From contig NZ_CANMIW010000002.1 in NCBI RefSeq assembly GCF_947498005.1, positions 186,001 to 250,000 of the forward strand: a stretch of 64,000 bases of DNA. Reading direction: 5' to 3'. Of the stretch, positions 35,832 to 44,809 are shown piece by piece (position 1 is the stretch's first letter; every line of letters begins with the position of its first letter). Under the pieces are notes generated by a model. It was not told where the DNA came from, did not search any database, and was given only the letters and a program-made list of their open reading frames with translations. Position numbers and translations under genes: made by a program. Origin of the DNA: an uncultured Winogradskyella sp. (GTDB lineage Bacteria > Bacteroidota > Bacteroidia > Flavobacteriales > Flavobacteriaceae).

Positions 35832-38378
35832 ATGAAAAATAAAGTAATATTACTACTAATAGTATTGTCTTCTGTACTAAAAATAAATGCTCAACAAGAC
35901 ACCATTTATTATAATATTGACTGGAAGGAAACGGTAAAAGACAGTGCTGCTTTTTATAGAACACCAGTAAAAAAGGAAGGCGATTTATTTAGAATAGAAG
36001 ACTATTATATTTCAGGACAGCTTCAAATGAGTGCGCTTTCTGTAACTGAAGATAAGGCATTGTTTCAAGGAAAAGTTACTTGGTATAATGAAGATGGTTC
36101 AGTATATCAAAGTGGACATTATGATAATAATCGATTAAATGGCGAGTTTGTATCCTATCTTAATAAAAAGAAATTAATAGCGATTTACAAAGATGGCTAT
36201 TTTATTGAAGGCGCAACTAATAGAGGTCGCGGACGAAATAGTTTTTATTCCAAAATTGAAAATGATACTATAGTAGATATTGTATACGATGGAGACATAG
36301 AAGGTATACGATATGAAACTTATAGAGTTAAGAAAGGTGCTCGTTTTCTTTCTAAATATTATGATGAAAAAGGAGAGCTTATAGATGAGTTAAAAGAGAC
36401 AATAAAAGGTTATAGAACTGGTGCAGAAGTCTTTTATTATTACCATCCTATGCGAGTAAAGCAAATTAGTTATTATCCGTTTGGTCAATATCTTGGTGCA
36501 ACAAGTTTCTATAGAAACGGACAGGTACGAACCAAATTTGAGAAAGAACCAGAGTTTAAGAATAGTTATTTTACAACAGAAGGAGTCGCTTTAGGTAGTG
36601 TAACGTATACATTAGATAACAATTACTTAAACCCGTATAATGGAACAGAGTTTAAATTTTCTTACAGTAGCAGGGAAGAATTCGAAGGAGTTATACTTTC
36701 TGAAAGAACCTATAAAGAAAGTAAATTGCAAAAGGACGCATTTTACTACGAGAATGGAAGTTTAAAATCCTTTAATACCTATAACAATGGTACCAAAGAA
36801 CTTCAGGTTAGTTATAATGAAGAAGGCGAAGAAATTGCCAGAATAACTTATAAAGATTACTATCCTTATTCAGGAACTGAAATAGTTGGCGACAAGAGGT
36901 CAACGTATAAGGAAGGAGAATTAGTGAAAGAAATTAATTTATATCCCAAAACGGATTTAATCTTTAACGAAAAGACACAAGAAAAAGAAACTTATTTTGA
37001 TAAGAAAGGCAAGGTTATAGGAACGTTGTTTATAGAATATAAAAATAATTATGGAAAACCATTAAACGGAAAACGTTTTTTTCCTGGATATGATATCGAT
37101 ATTTCAAGTGTTGAGACTTATGAAGACGGTTATGTTATAGAAAGAACAACATTTAGACCAAAATTGTTAGGAGAGAAGAAGAAAGTGATTTTTAAGCGTA
37201 CAGATTTTTATAAAGGTGGTAGCTACGAAAAGGTAAGAGAAATTGTTTATTATAGTAATGGCTCTAAACAAAGTGACATAACTTTTAAATCTTACAATAA
37301 AATGCTTGGGAAATTTTATAATGATAAAGATGAACTTATAGGCACTTATGATTATGCTAAAATGGACGGTGTTTTATATGAATTCTTTTACGACACTAAT
37401 GAAATTCAGCTTATAAAAGAAGAAAAGGAAGGCGAATTAATAAAGCTAAAAAAGTATGACTATGGATTAACTAGAAACTATGATAAAGTAAACCCTGTTT
37501 TAATTGAAGAAATAGATATTGCATGCTGTTCAGTATCTTATTTAAAAAATGGAGACGTGTTTGCAAAATCAACTTTTAAAGACGGAATGCCGTGGGAAGG
37601 AACATTGTATGATCAAAGTTCTCGTGTAAAACTTACTGTAAAAAATGGTGTAAAGGAAGGAGCTTACAAAAAGTATGATTATGGTCAAAAACAAATATTA
37701 GAAGAAGGCCAATATGTTAATGATAAAAAAGAAGGTGTATTTAAAAGCTATAGTTATCTTGGTAAAATACAGAGTACCGAAACCTATAAAAATGATATTT
37801 TAAATGGAGAGGCAGTTTATTATGATGATGAAGGCGAGGTTATTTCATCTCTAATATATAAAGACAATCAGCCATTTGAAGGTAAGAAAATAATAAATAG
37901 TGGTTATAATGACAAACCTACTGAAGAGACCTACAAAAATGGATTTTTAACTGAAAAGATTTCATACGATGACAACGGTAGACGTATTTCTAAATTTGAA
38001 AATGGGAAAGAAATAGAAACCCTAGCATATCATAAAAATACTGATGTAAAACGATTAAAATATACTGTAGATAATAATTATATTAATGGAGAAGTAATTA
38101 GGTATGATGAAAGTGGAAAAGAACAAAATAAGGCAATTTTTAAAAATAATAAGTTAGAATCTGGTGTTGTTTTTATCTCTGGATCCATCACTTATGATAA
38201 TAATGTGAATTTTATTATTTTAAGTAAACAGACAGATAAGTTAACTATTAAATTAATAGGTCATAATGATGAAACGATTTTCTTTGCTAAAGAGAATTTA
38301 AAAGAAGGACGTAGTGTTAATTATATAAATAAACTAGGAATCTATCTAGATAACATTACAGCCAAATCATTGTATTAA
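35832..38378 (+). CDS. Large secreted repeat protein (MORN/YwqK-like repeats)
   Basis: This 848-residue protein has a signal peptide (MKNKVILLLIVLSSVLKINA) and then dozens of short beta-hairpin repeats of the form 'tyr..dG....s.yknG.l.ge', such as VTWYNEDGSVYQSGHYDNNR, AFYYENGSLKSFNTYNNGTK and GEAVYYDDEGEVISSLIYKD. These resemble the MORN-like repeats of YwqK-type proteins, which form extended beta-sheets. No T9SS sorting domain is seen at the C-terminus, so it is probably periplasmic or bound to a membrane by partners. It follows the SPFH gene after 27 bases and ends at a bidirectional terminator; membership in that operon is likely from spacing only. Confidence 0.72.
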   Translation: MKNKVILLLIVLSSVLKINAQQDTIYYNIDWKETVKDSAAFYRTPVKKEGDLFRIEDYYISGQLQMSALSVTEDKALFQGKVTWYNEDGSVYQSGHYDNNRLNGEFVSYLNKKKLIAIYKDGYFIEGATNRGRGRNSFYSKIENDTIVDIVYDGDIEGIRYETYRVKKGARFLSKYYDEKGELIDELKETIKGYRTGAEVFYYYHPMRVKQISYYPFGQYLGATSFYRNGQVRTKFEKEPEFKNSYFTTEGVALGSVTYTLDNNYLNPYNGTEFKFSYSSREEFEGVILSERTYKESKLQKDAFYYENGSLKSFNTYNNGTKELQVSYNEEGEEIARITYKDYYPYSGTEIVGDKRSTYKEGELVKEINLYPKTDLIFNEKTQEKETYFDKKGKVIGTLFIEYKNNYGKPLNGKRFFPGYDIDISSVETYEDGYVIERTTFRPKLLGEKKKVIFKRTDFYKGGSYEKVREIVYYSNGSKQSDITFKSYNKMLGKFYNDKDELIGTYDYAKMDGVLYEFFYDTNEIQLIKEEKEGELIKLKKYDYGLTRNYDKVNPVLIEEIDIACCSVSYLKNGDVFAKSTFKDGMPWEGTLYDQSSRVKLTVKNGVKEGAYKKYDYGQKQILEEGQYVNDKKEGVFKSYSYLGKIQSTETYKNDILNGEAVYYDDEGEVISSLIYKDNQPFEGKKIINSGYNDKPTEETYKNGFLTEKISYDDNGRRISKFENGKEIETLAYHKNTDVKRLKYTVDNNYINGEVIRYDESGKEQNKAIFKNNKLESGVVFISGSITYDNNVNFIILSKQTDKLTIKLIGHNDETIFFAKENLKEGRSVNYINKLGIYLDNITAKSLY

Positions 38379-38388
38379 AATTTAAAAT

Positions 38389-38423
38389 AAAAAACCGTTT
38401 GAAATTAATCAAACGGTTTTTTT
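38389..38423. terminator. Bidirectional terminator after the MORN-like gene
   Basis: A perfect stem (AAAAACCGTTTGA / TCAAACGGTTTTT) with a 6-base loop serves both the plus-strand repeat gene and the minus-strand T9SS gene. Confidence 0.88.
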
Positions 38424-38446
38424 ATGTGGCTAAACCAAAGAAGTAT

Positions 38447-39178
38447 TTATTCTTTTATTATTTTTTTTGTTATAGTTTGTCCTGCTTCATTAGTAAATCT
38501 AATAATATAAGGTTGTGCAGATAAATCAGCTAAATTGATTGAATCTCCTCCAGAGGCAATATTTGTGTTTTTTACATTTCTGCCTAATAAATCATAAACA
38601 TCAGCTGTTAAGTTTTCATTAGATTGTACTGAAAGTTCGTTCTTTACACTAGTTGGGTATATCTCTAAAGATGATAACTCAGAGTTGTCAACGCTCAACG
38701 TTGGATTATAATTATAAGTAATGCTTAAAGGTGTTCCTGTATTATTTCCACTAGCATCTAATTGTTGAAATCTAAACGTCCAACTCATAGGAATTGTGGT
38801 AGCACTATCATTTTGATTCCAAAAGTTATTTCCCACACTATTGGTTGATCCTGCAGTAATTAATGCAGCTGTATTTGGGTATCCACTATTAAGTTCTACG
38901 CTGTTTAAGCAAACGGTAGCAAAACATAACTGAAAATCTGATCCATCTGTACCTGTAAGATTATCAACAAATATTCTCATGTAGAAATCTTCACTAGAGG
39001 TGTTAGTCACTTTAAATTTAAAATTGCAAGGATCTGCATATGCACAACCAGCTTCAGAAAATGATACAATTTGCCCATCAGTTAATAAGCTGTCATCACT
39101 TTTGTCTCTAACTTCAAATTGAGCGAATGAAGCAAATGAGGTTAGAAATAGGCTCATAAAAAGTAGTTTTTTCATCAT
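38447..39178 (-). CDS. Secreted protein with T9SS type A sorting domain
   Basis: This 243-residue protein starts with a signal peptide (MMKKLLFMSLFLTSFASFAQ). The mature N-terminal region (about 20-155) is a beta-rich domain with four cysteines in C-containing strands (AGCAYADPCNFKF, LCFATVCLN). The last 75 residues are a T9SS type A C-terminal domain: LEIYPTSVKNELSV, TADVYDLLGRNVKN and the terminal TITKKIIKE. The protein should cross the outer membrane through the T9SS and be anchored or released. The usual YPNP is YPTS here. The ligand or enzymatic role is unknown. A run of 14 T precedes the start. Confidence 0.85.
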   Translation of the reverse strand: MMKKLLFMSLFLTSFASFAQFEVRDKSDDSLLTDGQIVSFSEAGCAYADPCNFKFKVTNTSSEDFYMRIFVDNLTGTDGSDFQLCFATVCLNSVELNSGYPNTAALITAGSTNSVGNNFWNQNDSATTIPMSWTFRFQQLDASGNNTGTPLSITYNYNPTLSVDNSELSSLEIYPTSVKNELSVQSNENLTADVYDLLGRNVKNTNIASGGDSINLADLSAQPYIIRFTNEAGQTITKKIIKE

Positions 39179-39244
39179 AGTTTTTTTTTTTTTTTTAATT
39201 GAATTGAATACACGGTTAGTTTCAAATATACATTATTTATTAAA

Positions 39245-39274
39245 AAAGGGAAACATCTAAAAATGCTTCCCTTT
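39245..39274 (-). terminator. Terminator of the Omp28-like T9SS gene
   Basis: On the minus strand, AAAGGGAAGCAT and ATGTTTCCCTTT pair with one mismatch and are followed by a T-run, 18 bases past the stop. Confidence 0.7.
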
Positions 39275-39292
39275 ATATATGCTATAAGTGAT

Positions 39293-41188
39293 TTATTTAT
39301 TTATAATAAATTTGGCACTATAACTGGCTGAGCCGTTGTTAATATTCATAATATAATGTCCAGCATCTAATTGAGACACTGGTAACTCAATATTTTGATT
39401 TCCATATAAACCCTCGTAATTGTTTTTGATTACAGTTCTTCCTAACATATCTGTAATAGTTACATTATAATTTCCATTTCCATCGCTAAAGGCAATGTTG
39501 ATTTTATCAGATGCAGGATTAGGATACAATTTAATTGAATCGATTCCTGAAACCTCTTCAATACTCAACGCTTGTGCTACTGTACTCTGTTTTGCACTTA
39601 CAATGCTTCCATCATTTGAGTCTATTAATACAGCGACAATATGTAAATCTGCTTCACTACTAGTACTAGGAATTGTGTAACTAAAAGTATATGAAGCTAT
39701 ATCTCCACCATTTATTACGGTAGGTACAGAATTAGGTTGACCATCAAACCCACCTAATAAAGCTCTTCCGACGTGGTTATATACCATTTGAGCAGCAGGT
39801 ACAGATTCTGGTAGGTTCTCATAACCACCCATTGCACCACTTCCACCACCAGAATAATAATTGGTTTGATTATACCCAGAAGCAGTGCCAGTTACGTTGT
39901 CTTCTGTGATAATAACTCCTAACCTGTAATTTGCAGCACCAAATGATGTGTAAAAATTTGCATTAGCGGTAATTGATAAATTACTTCCTGTTTGTATTGC
40001 ACCAATTGTTATATCCACAGGTACAACTTCTGCTATTTGGGTATTATATCCTGCTTGTAAAGATGCTTGACCAGGATCTATACCTACTAATTTTCTATCC
40101 GCACCGGCATTTGGCCATCCTGTGCCAATTACATTTACTAATGCTGTATCGTATTCAGAAACCGTCATAGGATCTCCATTGTGTACCGCTATACCAACTA
40201 CACTATTTGGATATGTAGAAGTCATATAATCTAAGCCAACAGTACCTCTTGGGCACCAACCACACCATGTCCCTGTAGATTCTTCAATAAGAACTGCTTT
40301 TGTGCCAGATTGCGTCATAGTATTAAAAAATACAGTTTGCATATTATTAGATGGGTTGGAATCTACACCACCATTAACCGATGTTATTGTAGCTGAAATT
40401 GTCTTTTCTACTGTAGTACTATAATTTACAATATCAGGATGAGTTATTGTTGCAGTTGCACCACCTGCAATATTCGTTGAAATTGTTGCAGAGTTAGTAA
40501 CTGAACCGTCTGTCCATGAAAGGTCTAATGACGAAATGGTATTACCTCCAGTATTGTTTACTGTAATTTCAAATGGGTAGTCTGTACTTACTAAACCGTA
40601 ACGAGGTAAGTTAATACTTGTTAACTCAGCATCATCGTCATTCACACTTCTAACAACAACATCATCAATATTTATACGAAATTGATCAGAAACATTGTGA
40701 TGTCTAAAAGCAACATAGATAGTTTGTCCTACGAAAGATGTAACATCTATATTTCTATCCACATATGCTCCAGTAGCACCAATAACCTCATTAAATGAGG
40801 TTGATGAATTACTTAAAGAAGCAATGTCTGAGGCAGTCGATACATAAACGGAATAGTTTTCATTAGCCCAAGATTGATCTTGTGCGTACGCTTTCCATTG
40901 AAGAAATACATTACCTGTAGCTGTTGTAAGATCTATAGCAGATGAAACCATCCAGTTATCAGGTGTTAAAATTCCAGCGGTAGAATTCCATGATGCAGAA
41001 GTTGCATGTTCAGCTTGCACAGCTTCAAGATTGGCAATTGACCAATTGTCACCGTCACCATCAGAGTCTGTAAGCGTCCATAATGACAAATCTCCAGAAG
41101 AGAAATCATCTGAAAAATAAGTTTGCGCTGTTGTCAACTGATTAGCAGAAAAGCAAAGTAAAAATACGAGGGTAATTTTTTTAATCAT
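39293..41188 (-). CDS. T9SS-exported multidomain protein with Omp28/thioredoxin-like domain
   Basis: This 631-residue protein has a signal peptide (MIKKITLVFLLCFSANQLTTA). About residues 25-180 form a jelly-roll choice-of-anchor/MAM-like domain (YFSDDFSSGDLSLWTLTDSD, VFLQWKAYAQDQSW). An immunoglobulin-like domain follows (about 185-290), then an Omp28-related thioredoxin-like domain opened by ESTGTWCGWCPRGTVGLDYM near residue 303. The C-terminus is a T9SS type A domain (IKLYPNPASDKINIAFSD ... YSAKFIINK). The WCGWC pair suggests redox activity or metal/peptide binding outside the cell. It belongs to a cluster with a TlpA-like and another Omp28-like gene. Confidence 0.88.
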   Translation of the reverse strand: MIKKITLVFLLCFSANQLTTAQTYFSDDFSSGDLSLWTLTDSDGDGDNWSIANLEAVQAEHATSASWNSTAGILTPDNWMVSSAIDLTTATGNVFLQWKAYAQDQSWANENYSVYVSTASDIASLSNSSTSFNEVIGATGAYVDRNIDVTSFVGQTIYVAFRHHNVSDQFRINIDDVVVRSVNDDDAELTSINLPRYGLVSTDYPFEITVNNTGGNTISSLDLSWTDGSVTNSATISTNIAGGATATITHPDIVNYSTTVEKTISATITSVNGGVDSNPSNNMQTVFFNTMTQSGTKAVLIEESTGTWCGWCPRGTVGLDYMTSTYPNSVVGIAVHNGDPMTVSEYDTALVNVIGTGWPNAGADRKLVGIDPGQASLQAGYNTQIAEVVPVDITIGAIQTGSNLSITANANFYTSFGAANYRLGVIITEDNVTGTASGYNQTNYYSGGGSGAMGGYENLPESVPAAQMVYNHVGRALLGGFDGQPNSVPTVINGGDIASYTFSYTIPSTSSEADLHIVAVLIDSNDGSIVSAKQSTVAQALSIEEVSGIDSIKLYPNPASDKINIAFSDGNGNYNVTITDMLGRTVIKNNYEGLYGNQNIELPVSQLDAGHYIMNINNGSASYSAKFIINK

Positions 41189-41274
41189 AGTTGGAAGGAT
41201 TAATTAAAGTTTTGTTAAAATTGATGCTTCAAGATAACCAAATGCTTAAATAACGCAAAGTTCTGGCATAAAAA

Positions 41275-41302
41275 AAACGACATTTGAAAACAAATATCGT
41301 TT
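41275..41302 (-). terminator. Terminator after the DUF6029-type gene
   Basis: Arms AAACGATATTTG and CAAATGTCGTTT (minus strand, one mismatch) with a 4-base loop are followed by eight T. Confidence 0.8.
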
Positions 41303-41325
41303 AAATACATTTTTTATGGTTTAAC

Positions 41326-42975
41326 TTAAAAGGCGACGGTAAGGTTTGCACTTAGACCTGTATTTTCAGGTACAAATCTACAAACACCACCAATACAAAT
41401 TAGTCCTCCTCGTTGTCTTCCGTAATTTAGTCCTAATCTCGTATTGCCTTTGCTGTAGCTTCCTCCTAGACTATAGTAATGAATTTCATTATTACCACCA
41501 TAATTCCAGTTGTCTGCTGCATATATAGCAAAACGGGTAGAAAAATTATACTCAATAACACTAGCTGCCCAATTTTTTCGATCATCATCGCTCCATAAAT
41601 GTTGCGCAACTAGGCGTATTGCTCTTCCTTTATCAAATTTGCGTGTAGATTCAATCACACCGATATTAGCTAAAATAGAACTGTTGCCTAAAGGGCCTCC
41701 TTCTACAACGCCTTTATCTACTATGACGTTTTGATAGGTAAAAACAGAACTCCATTTTTTAGACCATTTCTTTTTAACTTCAAGATTAATGTCTCTAAAT
41801 AGTTGATGTCCTTTTCCTATAAATTTAGCTTTATACCAACGATTTTCAATATTGTATTCGGCATCTAGTCCGCCCCAATATGAAAAATTAGCGGCTAGTT
41901 TTGTACCATATTTTCCTCCTATAGTTGTACCTTTTTTAAATGAGTAATACAAATCGAATTGTGTACCAACCTCACCTGATCTTTGATCAAACGATTCTAT
42001 TATTAATCTTGGTTGAGGATTGTAAACATAGATGTTTGTTAAAAGATAATCTTGTTGTTTTGTGAGTCCAGGTACATAGTTAACAACCTGTTGATTGAAT
42101 ACATTTCCCTCAGCTAAACGATCTGAATAAAAACTAAAATTTTCTAATCTTCTAAAAGTGGCGTTGATACCCAAGCCTTTTTTTGCATAACCAGCATTAA
42201 CTTGTAAAGCTGTTCCGTCATAAAGTTTATTAGATGAAAGTACACCTTCATTAGCAATAGCATCAGGATCTTTAATAATAGCTTCTACACCTGCGTAAAA
42301 ATTATCGACAATAAAATCTAGACGCCCACCATATGCACCTACTGTAGATGGTAGTGCTTCATTTCCATTGGTGTCTTGGTTTCTAGCGACGTAGCTTGCG
42401 CCAAATTGAATATCTATTGATTCAATATTCAACGCACTACTTAAGTTTAGGTCTGCATCTAACCCTTGAATTGTACCTATAGATTCTTCAAATCCATGAC
42501 GTTGTTTTCCAAAAACACCCTTCAATCTTAAATCTTTAGTTATGTCTAATTTAATATTAAGTCCTTTTAAGGCGTTATTTAAACCTAATTGTCTGTCTTC
42601 CCAAGATCTTAATATTAATCCACTACCAAACTGCTCATAAAAATAGCCTCCAGTAACATCTATCTTGTCATCTTTATAGTTAAAGTAGTATGTGGCAACA
42701 TCATTTTGGTTGTCAAAAATTGGATCGTATCCTAATAGAGCAGAGGGTAAATAAGATTCATATTGAACACCTGCAGTAAAATTTCCGAGATTGTAATTCA
42801 ATAGAACATAATTGTTTGCTCTAAATTGATCTTCTGGAGCTAAGAAATTAATGCCTTTGTCTGTTTGTAGCCACTGAGAGTTAGACTCTAAGCCACCATA
42901 AAAATTACCAGTTTCTTGAGCGTTAAGGAAATAAATATTTGAAAAAAGCGTAGCTAGAATGAATAATTTTTTCAT
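41326..42975 (-). CDS. Outer-membrane barrel-like protein (DUF6029 type)
   Basis: I start this at the ATG at 42975 (MKKLFILATLFSNIYFLNAQ), giving 549 residues and a signal peptide; the longer frame overlaps the preceding gene and has no signal. The mature protein is an alternating-pattern beta-barrel (LLNYNLGNFTAGVQYESYLP, GGYFYEQFGSGLILRSWEDR, LNYGRQRGGLICIGGVCRFV), consistent with an outer-membrane porin-like protein of about 22-26 strands. I recall the family as DUF6029. It lies 37 bases downstream of the TlpA gene and is probably co-transcribed, so a role linked to thiol-redox or peptide/metal traffic is inferred from context alone. Confidence 0.8.
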   Translation of the reverse strand: MKKLFILATLFSNIYFLNAQETGNFYGGLESNSQWLQTDKGINFLAPEDQFRANNYVLLNYNLGNFTAGVQYESYLPSALLGYDPIFDNQNDVATYYFNYKDDKIDVTGGYFYEQFGSGLILRSWEDRQLGLNNALKGLNIKLDITKDLRLKGVFGKQRHGFEESIGTIQGLDADLNLSSALNIESIDIQFGASYVARNQDTNGNEALPSTVGAYGGRLDFIVDNFYAGVEAIIKDPDAIANEGVLSSNKLYDGTALQVNAGYAKKGLGINATFRRLENFSFYSDRLAEGNVFNQQVVNYVPGLTKQQDYLLTNIYVYNPQPRLIIESFDQRSGEVGTQFDLYYSFKKGTTIGGKYGTKLAANFSYWGGLDAEYNIENRWYKAKFIGKGHQLFRDINLEVKKKWSKKWSSVFTYQNVIVDKGVVEGGPLGNSSILANIGVIESTRKFDKGRAIRLVAQHLWSDDDRKNWAASVIEYNFSTRFAIYAADNWNYGGNNEIHYYSLGGSYSKGNTRLGLNYGRQRGGLICIGGVCRFVPENTGLSANLTVAF

Positions 42976-43012
42976 TTTAATTTGATTGTTAGCGATAAAT
43001 GGGAACTGGATG

Positions 43013-43501
43013 TTACTCGTTAGATAATTCTTTGATTTTTTCATATAATTCCGATTCTGCACCAGGACTATAACCAGAATGTTCGTAAACGATTTTGCCG
43101 TCCTTTACCAAAATAGTTAAAGGTATACTTGAGGCATTCAAAGCACGTTTTAAATCACTATTTGTGTCTAAAAGAACTGTGTAATCCCAGTCTTTTCCGT
43201 TTACTAAAGATTTAACTCGTTTTACCGTTCTACTATCATCTACAGAAACGGCTAATAATTCCACATTAGTTTCATCTTGCCAATCTTCATAAACATCGTT
43301 AATTGCATCTAACTCTTTTATGCAAGGTACACACCATGTTGCCCAAAGGGAAACTATTGTAATGCCATCTTCATTTGTGGCATCATCTAAGGTGATAGAT
43401 TTGCCTTCTAAAGTTGTTAAATCTGCGTTAGGTAAGTCGTTTTGAGCTATAGATATAGAGCTAAATATAGCAAAGCAAAAAAATACAAGGAGTTTTTTCA
43501 T
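43013..43501 (-). CDS. TlpA-like periplasmic thiol:disulfide oxidoreductase
   Basis: This 162-residue protein has a signal peptide (MKKLLVFFCFAIFSSISIAQ) and a thioredoxin fold of the AhpC-TSA/TlpA type. The active site is SLWATWCVPCIKELDAI near residues 51-67 (WCVPC), and the conserved cis-proline lies in NASSIPLTILVKDGKIVYEH near residue 127. It should reduce disulfides in the periplasm. Its immediate downstream partner is the DUF6029-type barrel, and the divergent gene encodes an Omp28-like lipoprotein with WCGFC. The partner electron donor (for example DsbD) is not in the window. Confidence 0.9.
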   Translation of the reverse strand: MKKLLVFFCFAIFSSISIAQNDLPNADLTTLEGKSITLDDATNEDGITIVSLWATWCVPCIKELDAINDVYEDWQDETNVELLAVSVDDSRTVKRVKSLVNGKDWDYTVLLDTNSDLKRALNASSIPLTILVKDGKIVYEHSGYSPGAESELYEKIKELSNE

Positions 43502-43603
43502 AATTAATTATTGGAATATTGGTACACAATATTAGTTAAATTTTTGTCAAATGTATTGTTGTTCTAAAAATTAATTAAATTAGCGAAAAAAAATACGATT
43601 GCT

Positions 43604-44659
43604 ATGATTTCAAAAAAAGTGCCAAAGTTATTTATCCTATTATTTACAATTTTAATTATTTCTTGTAGTAAAACTGAAGAAAATGTTCCGTTAACAACAC
43701 CTACTGCACAGATAGATGTAGATAAATTAGTAAGAAAGGCATCATTAATAAATCAAGATATTCCATTTAAGATAATAAATGAAGCAGATGAAGATGTTAC
43801 TTCTTTAGCAACGTTTTATGTTGATGGTAATGCAGTAATTGGTTCTTCTTTTTCTTCAGATGAAATTGGTGATTTTGAAGTTTACGGTGTTTACATGGAA
43901 GATGGTGTTGAGATTACCACAAATACCGAGAGTTTTAGTGTTATAATTCCAAAACGAAAAATAGTTGTTGAAGATTATACGGGTACATGGTGTGGCTTTT
44001 GTCCACGAGTTTCTGCAGCTTTAACGTCTTTGCATGAAGAAACAAATGACATTACTGTAATCGCTATTCATGAAACTGCAAATAGTTTTGAGGATCCAAT
44101 GCATTTTGAGCAAATTCAAATTTTAAAGGATGCTTTTGATGTTGAAGGTTTTCCTGCAGCTAAAATTAACAGAACCGCAAATTGGCAAAATCCTCACGTC
44201 AATTCTGACGTGACAAGTATTGCAGGTTTAGATACAAATTTGGCTTTAGCGATTAACTCGGAATTAGTAAATAGTGAACTAACTGTTCAAGTTAATGTGG
44301 TTTTTGAAGAAGGTTCAATTGCAGGTGATAAATTAGTAGTTTATTTGTTAGAAGATGAAATTATAAACGATCAGGTTAATTATTATAATGCAGATAGTAC
44401 TAGTCCTTTCTATAATATGGGAGATATTATTCCTGATTTTGAACATAACGAGGTTTTAAGAAATTCATTATCTAGCGTTTTAGGTGATGCTATTCCAGTT
44501 ACAGAAGCACTAACTGAATACATAACATCGTTTACGGTTACTGTGCCAGATGATTATAATATAGACAATTTAGGAATTGTAGCCATGGTTGTGAGTGATG
44601 ATAATTCGTCTAAAAATTCTCAGTATGCTCATATAAATGAAGACAAGGCATACGAATAG
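43604..44659 (+). CDS. Omp28-like lipoprotein with WCGFC motif
   Basis: This 351-residue lipoprotein carries a type II signal (MISKKVPKLFILLFTILIISC, Cys21). An N-terminal beta domain (about 30-125) is followed by an Omp28-related thioredoxin-like domain that opens with VVEDYTGTWCGFCPRVSAAL near residues 124-143 and continues as a beta sandwich. Omp28 proteins of Porphyromonas are surface antigens; their biochemical role is unclear. It is transcribed divergently from tlpA with 102 bases between starts. Together with the T9SS-exported paralogue at 39-41 kb it makes two Omp28-type proteins in one neighbourhood. Confidence 0.85.
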   Translation: MISKKVPKLFILLFTILIISCSKTEENVPLTTPTAQIDVDKLVRKASLINQDIPFKIINEADEDVTSLATFYVDGNAVIGSSFSSDEIGDFEVYGVYMEDGVEITTNTESFSVIIPKRKIVVEDYTGTWCGFCPRVSAALTSLHEETNDITVIAIHETANSFEDPMHFEQIQILKDAFDVEGFPAAKINRTANWQNPHVNSDVTSIAGLDTNLALAINSELVNSELTVQVNVVFEEGSIAGDKLVVYLLEDEIINDQVNYYNADSTSPFYNMGDIIPDFEHNEVLRNSLSSVLGDAIPVTEALTEYITSFTVTVPDDYNIDNLGIVAMVVSDDNSSKNSQYAHINEDKAYE

Positions 44660-44678
44660 TCTTTGAATTATAAAACAT

Positions 44679-44715
44679 AAAAAACCTGAGCATTACATAA
44701 TGCTCAGGTTTTTTA
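44679..44715 (+). terminator. Terminator of the Omp28-like lipoprotein gene
   Basis: Perfect arms (AACCTGAGCATTA / TAATGCTCAGGTT) with a 2-base centre and flanking A and T tracts; it could act in both directions. Confidence 0.88.
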
Positions 44716-44757
44716 TGTTTTAATTTAAATTTTGTTAACTCGTTTAGAGTTATAAAA

Positions 44758-44789
44758 AAGTCCTTAGAAATTTTTACTTCTAAGGACTT
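44758..44789 (-). terminator. Terminator of pruA
   Basis: A perfect 12-bp stem (AAGTCCTTAGAA / TTCTAAGGACTT) with an 8-base loop and a T-run on the minus strand, 21 bases past the pruA stop. Confidence 0.88.
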
Positions 44790-44809
44790 AGTTTTTTTGA
44801 TATTTAGAA

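Noticed and set aside
42976..43062. Extension of the DUF6029-type gene into the tlpA 3' end
   Set aside because: It overlaps tlpA and would hide a good signal peptide that starts at 42975.
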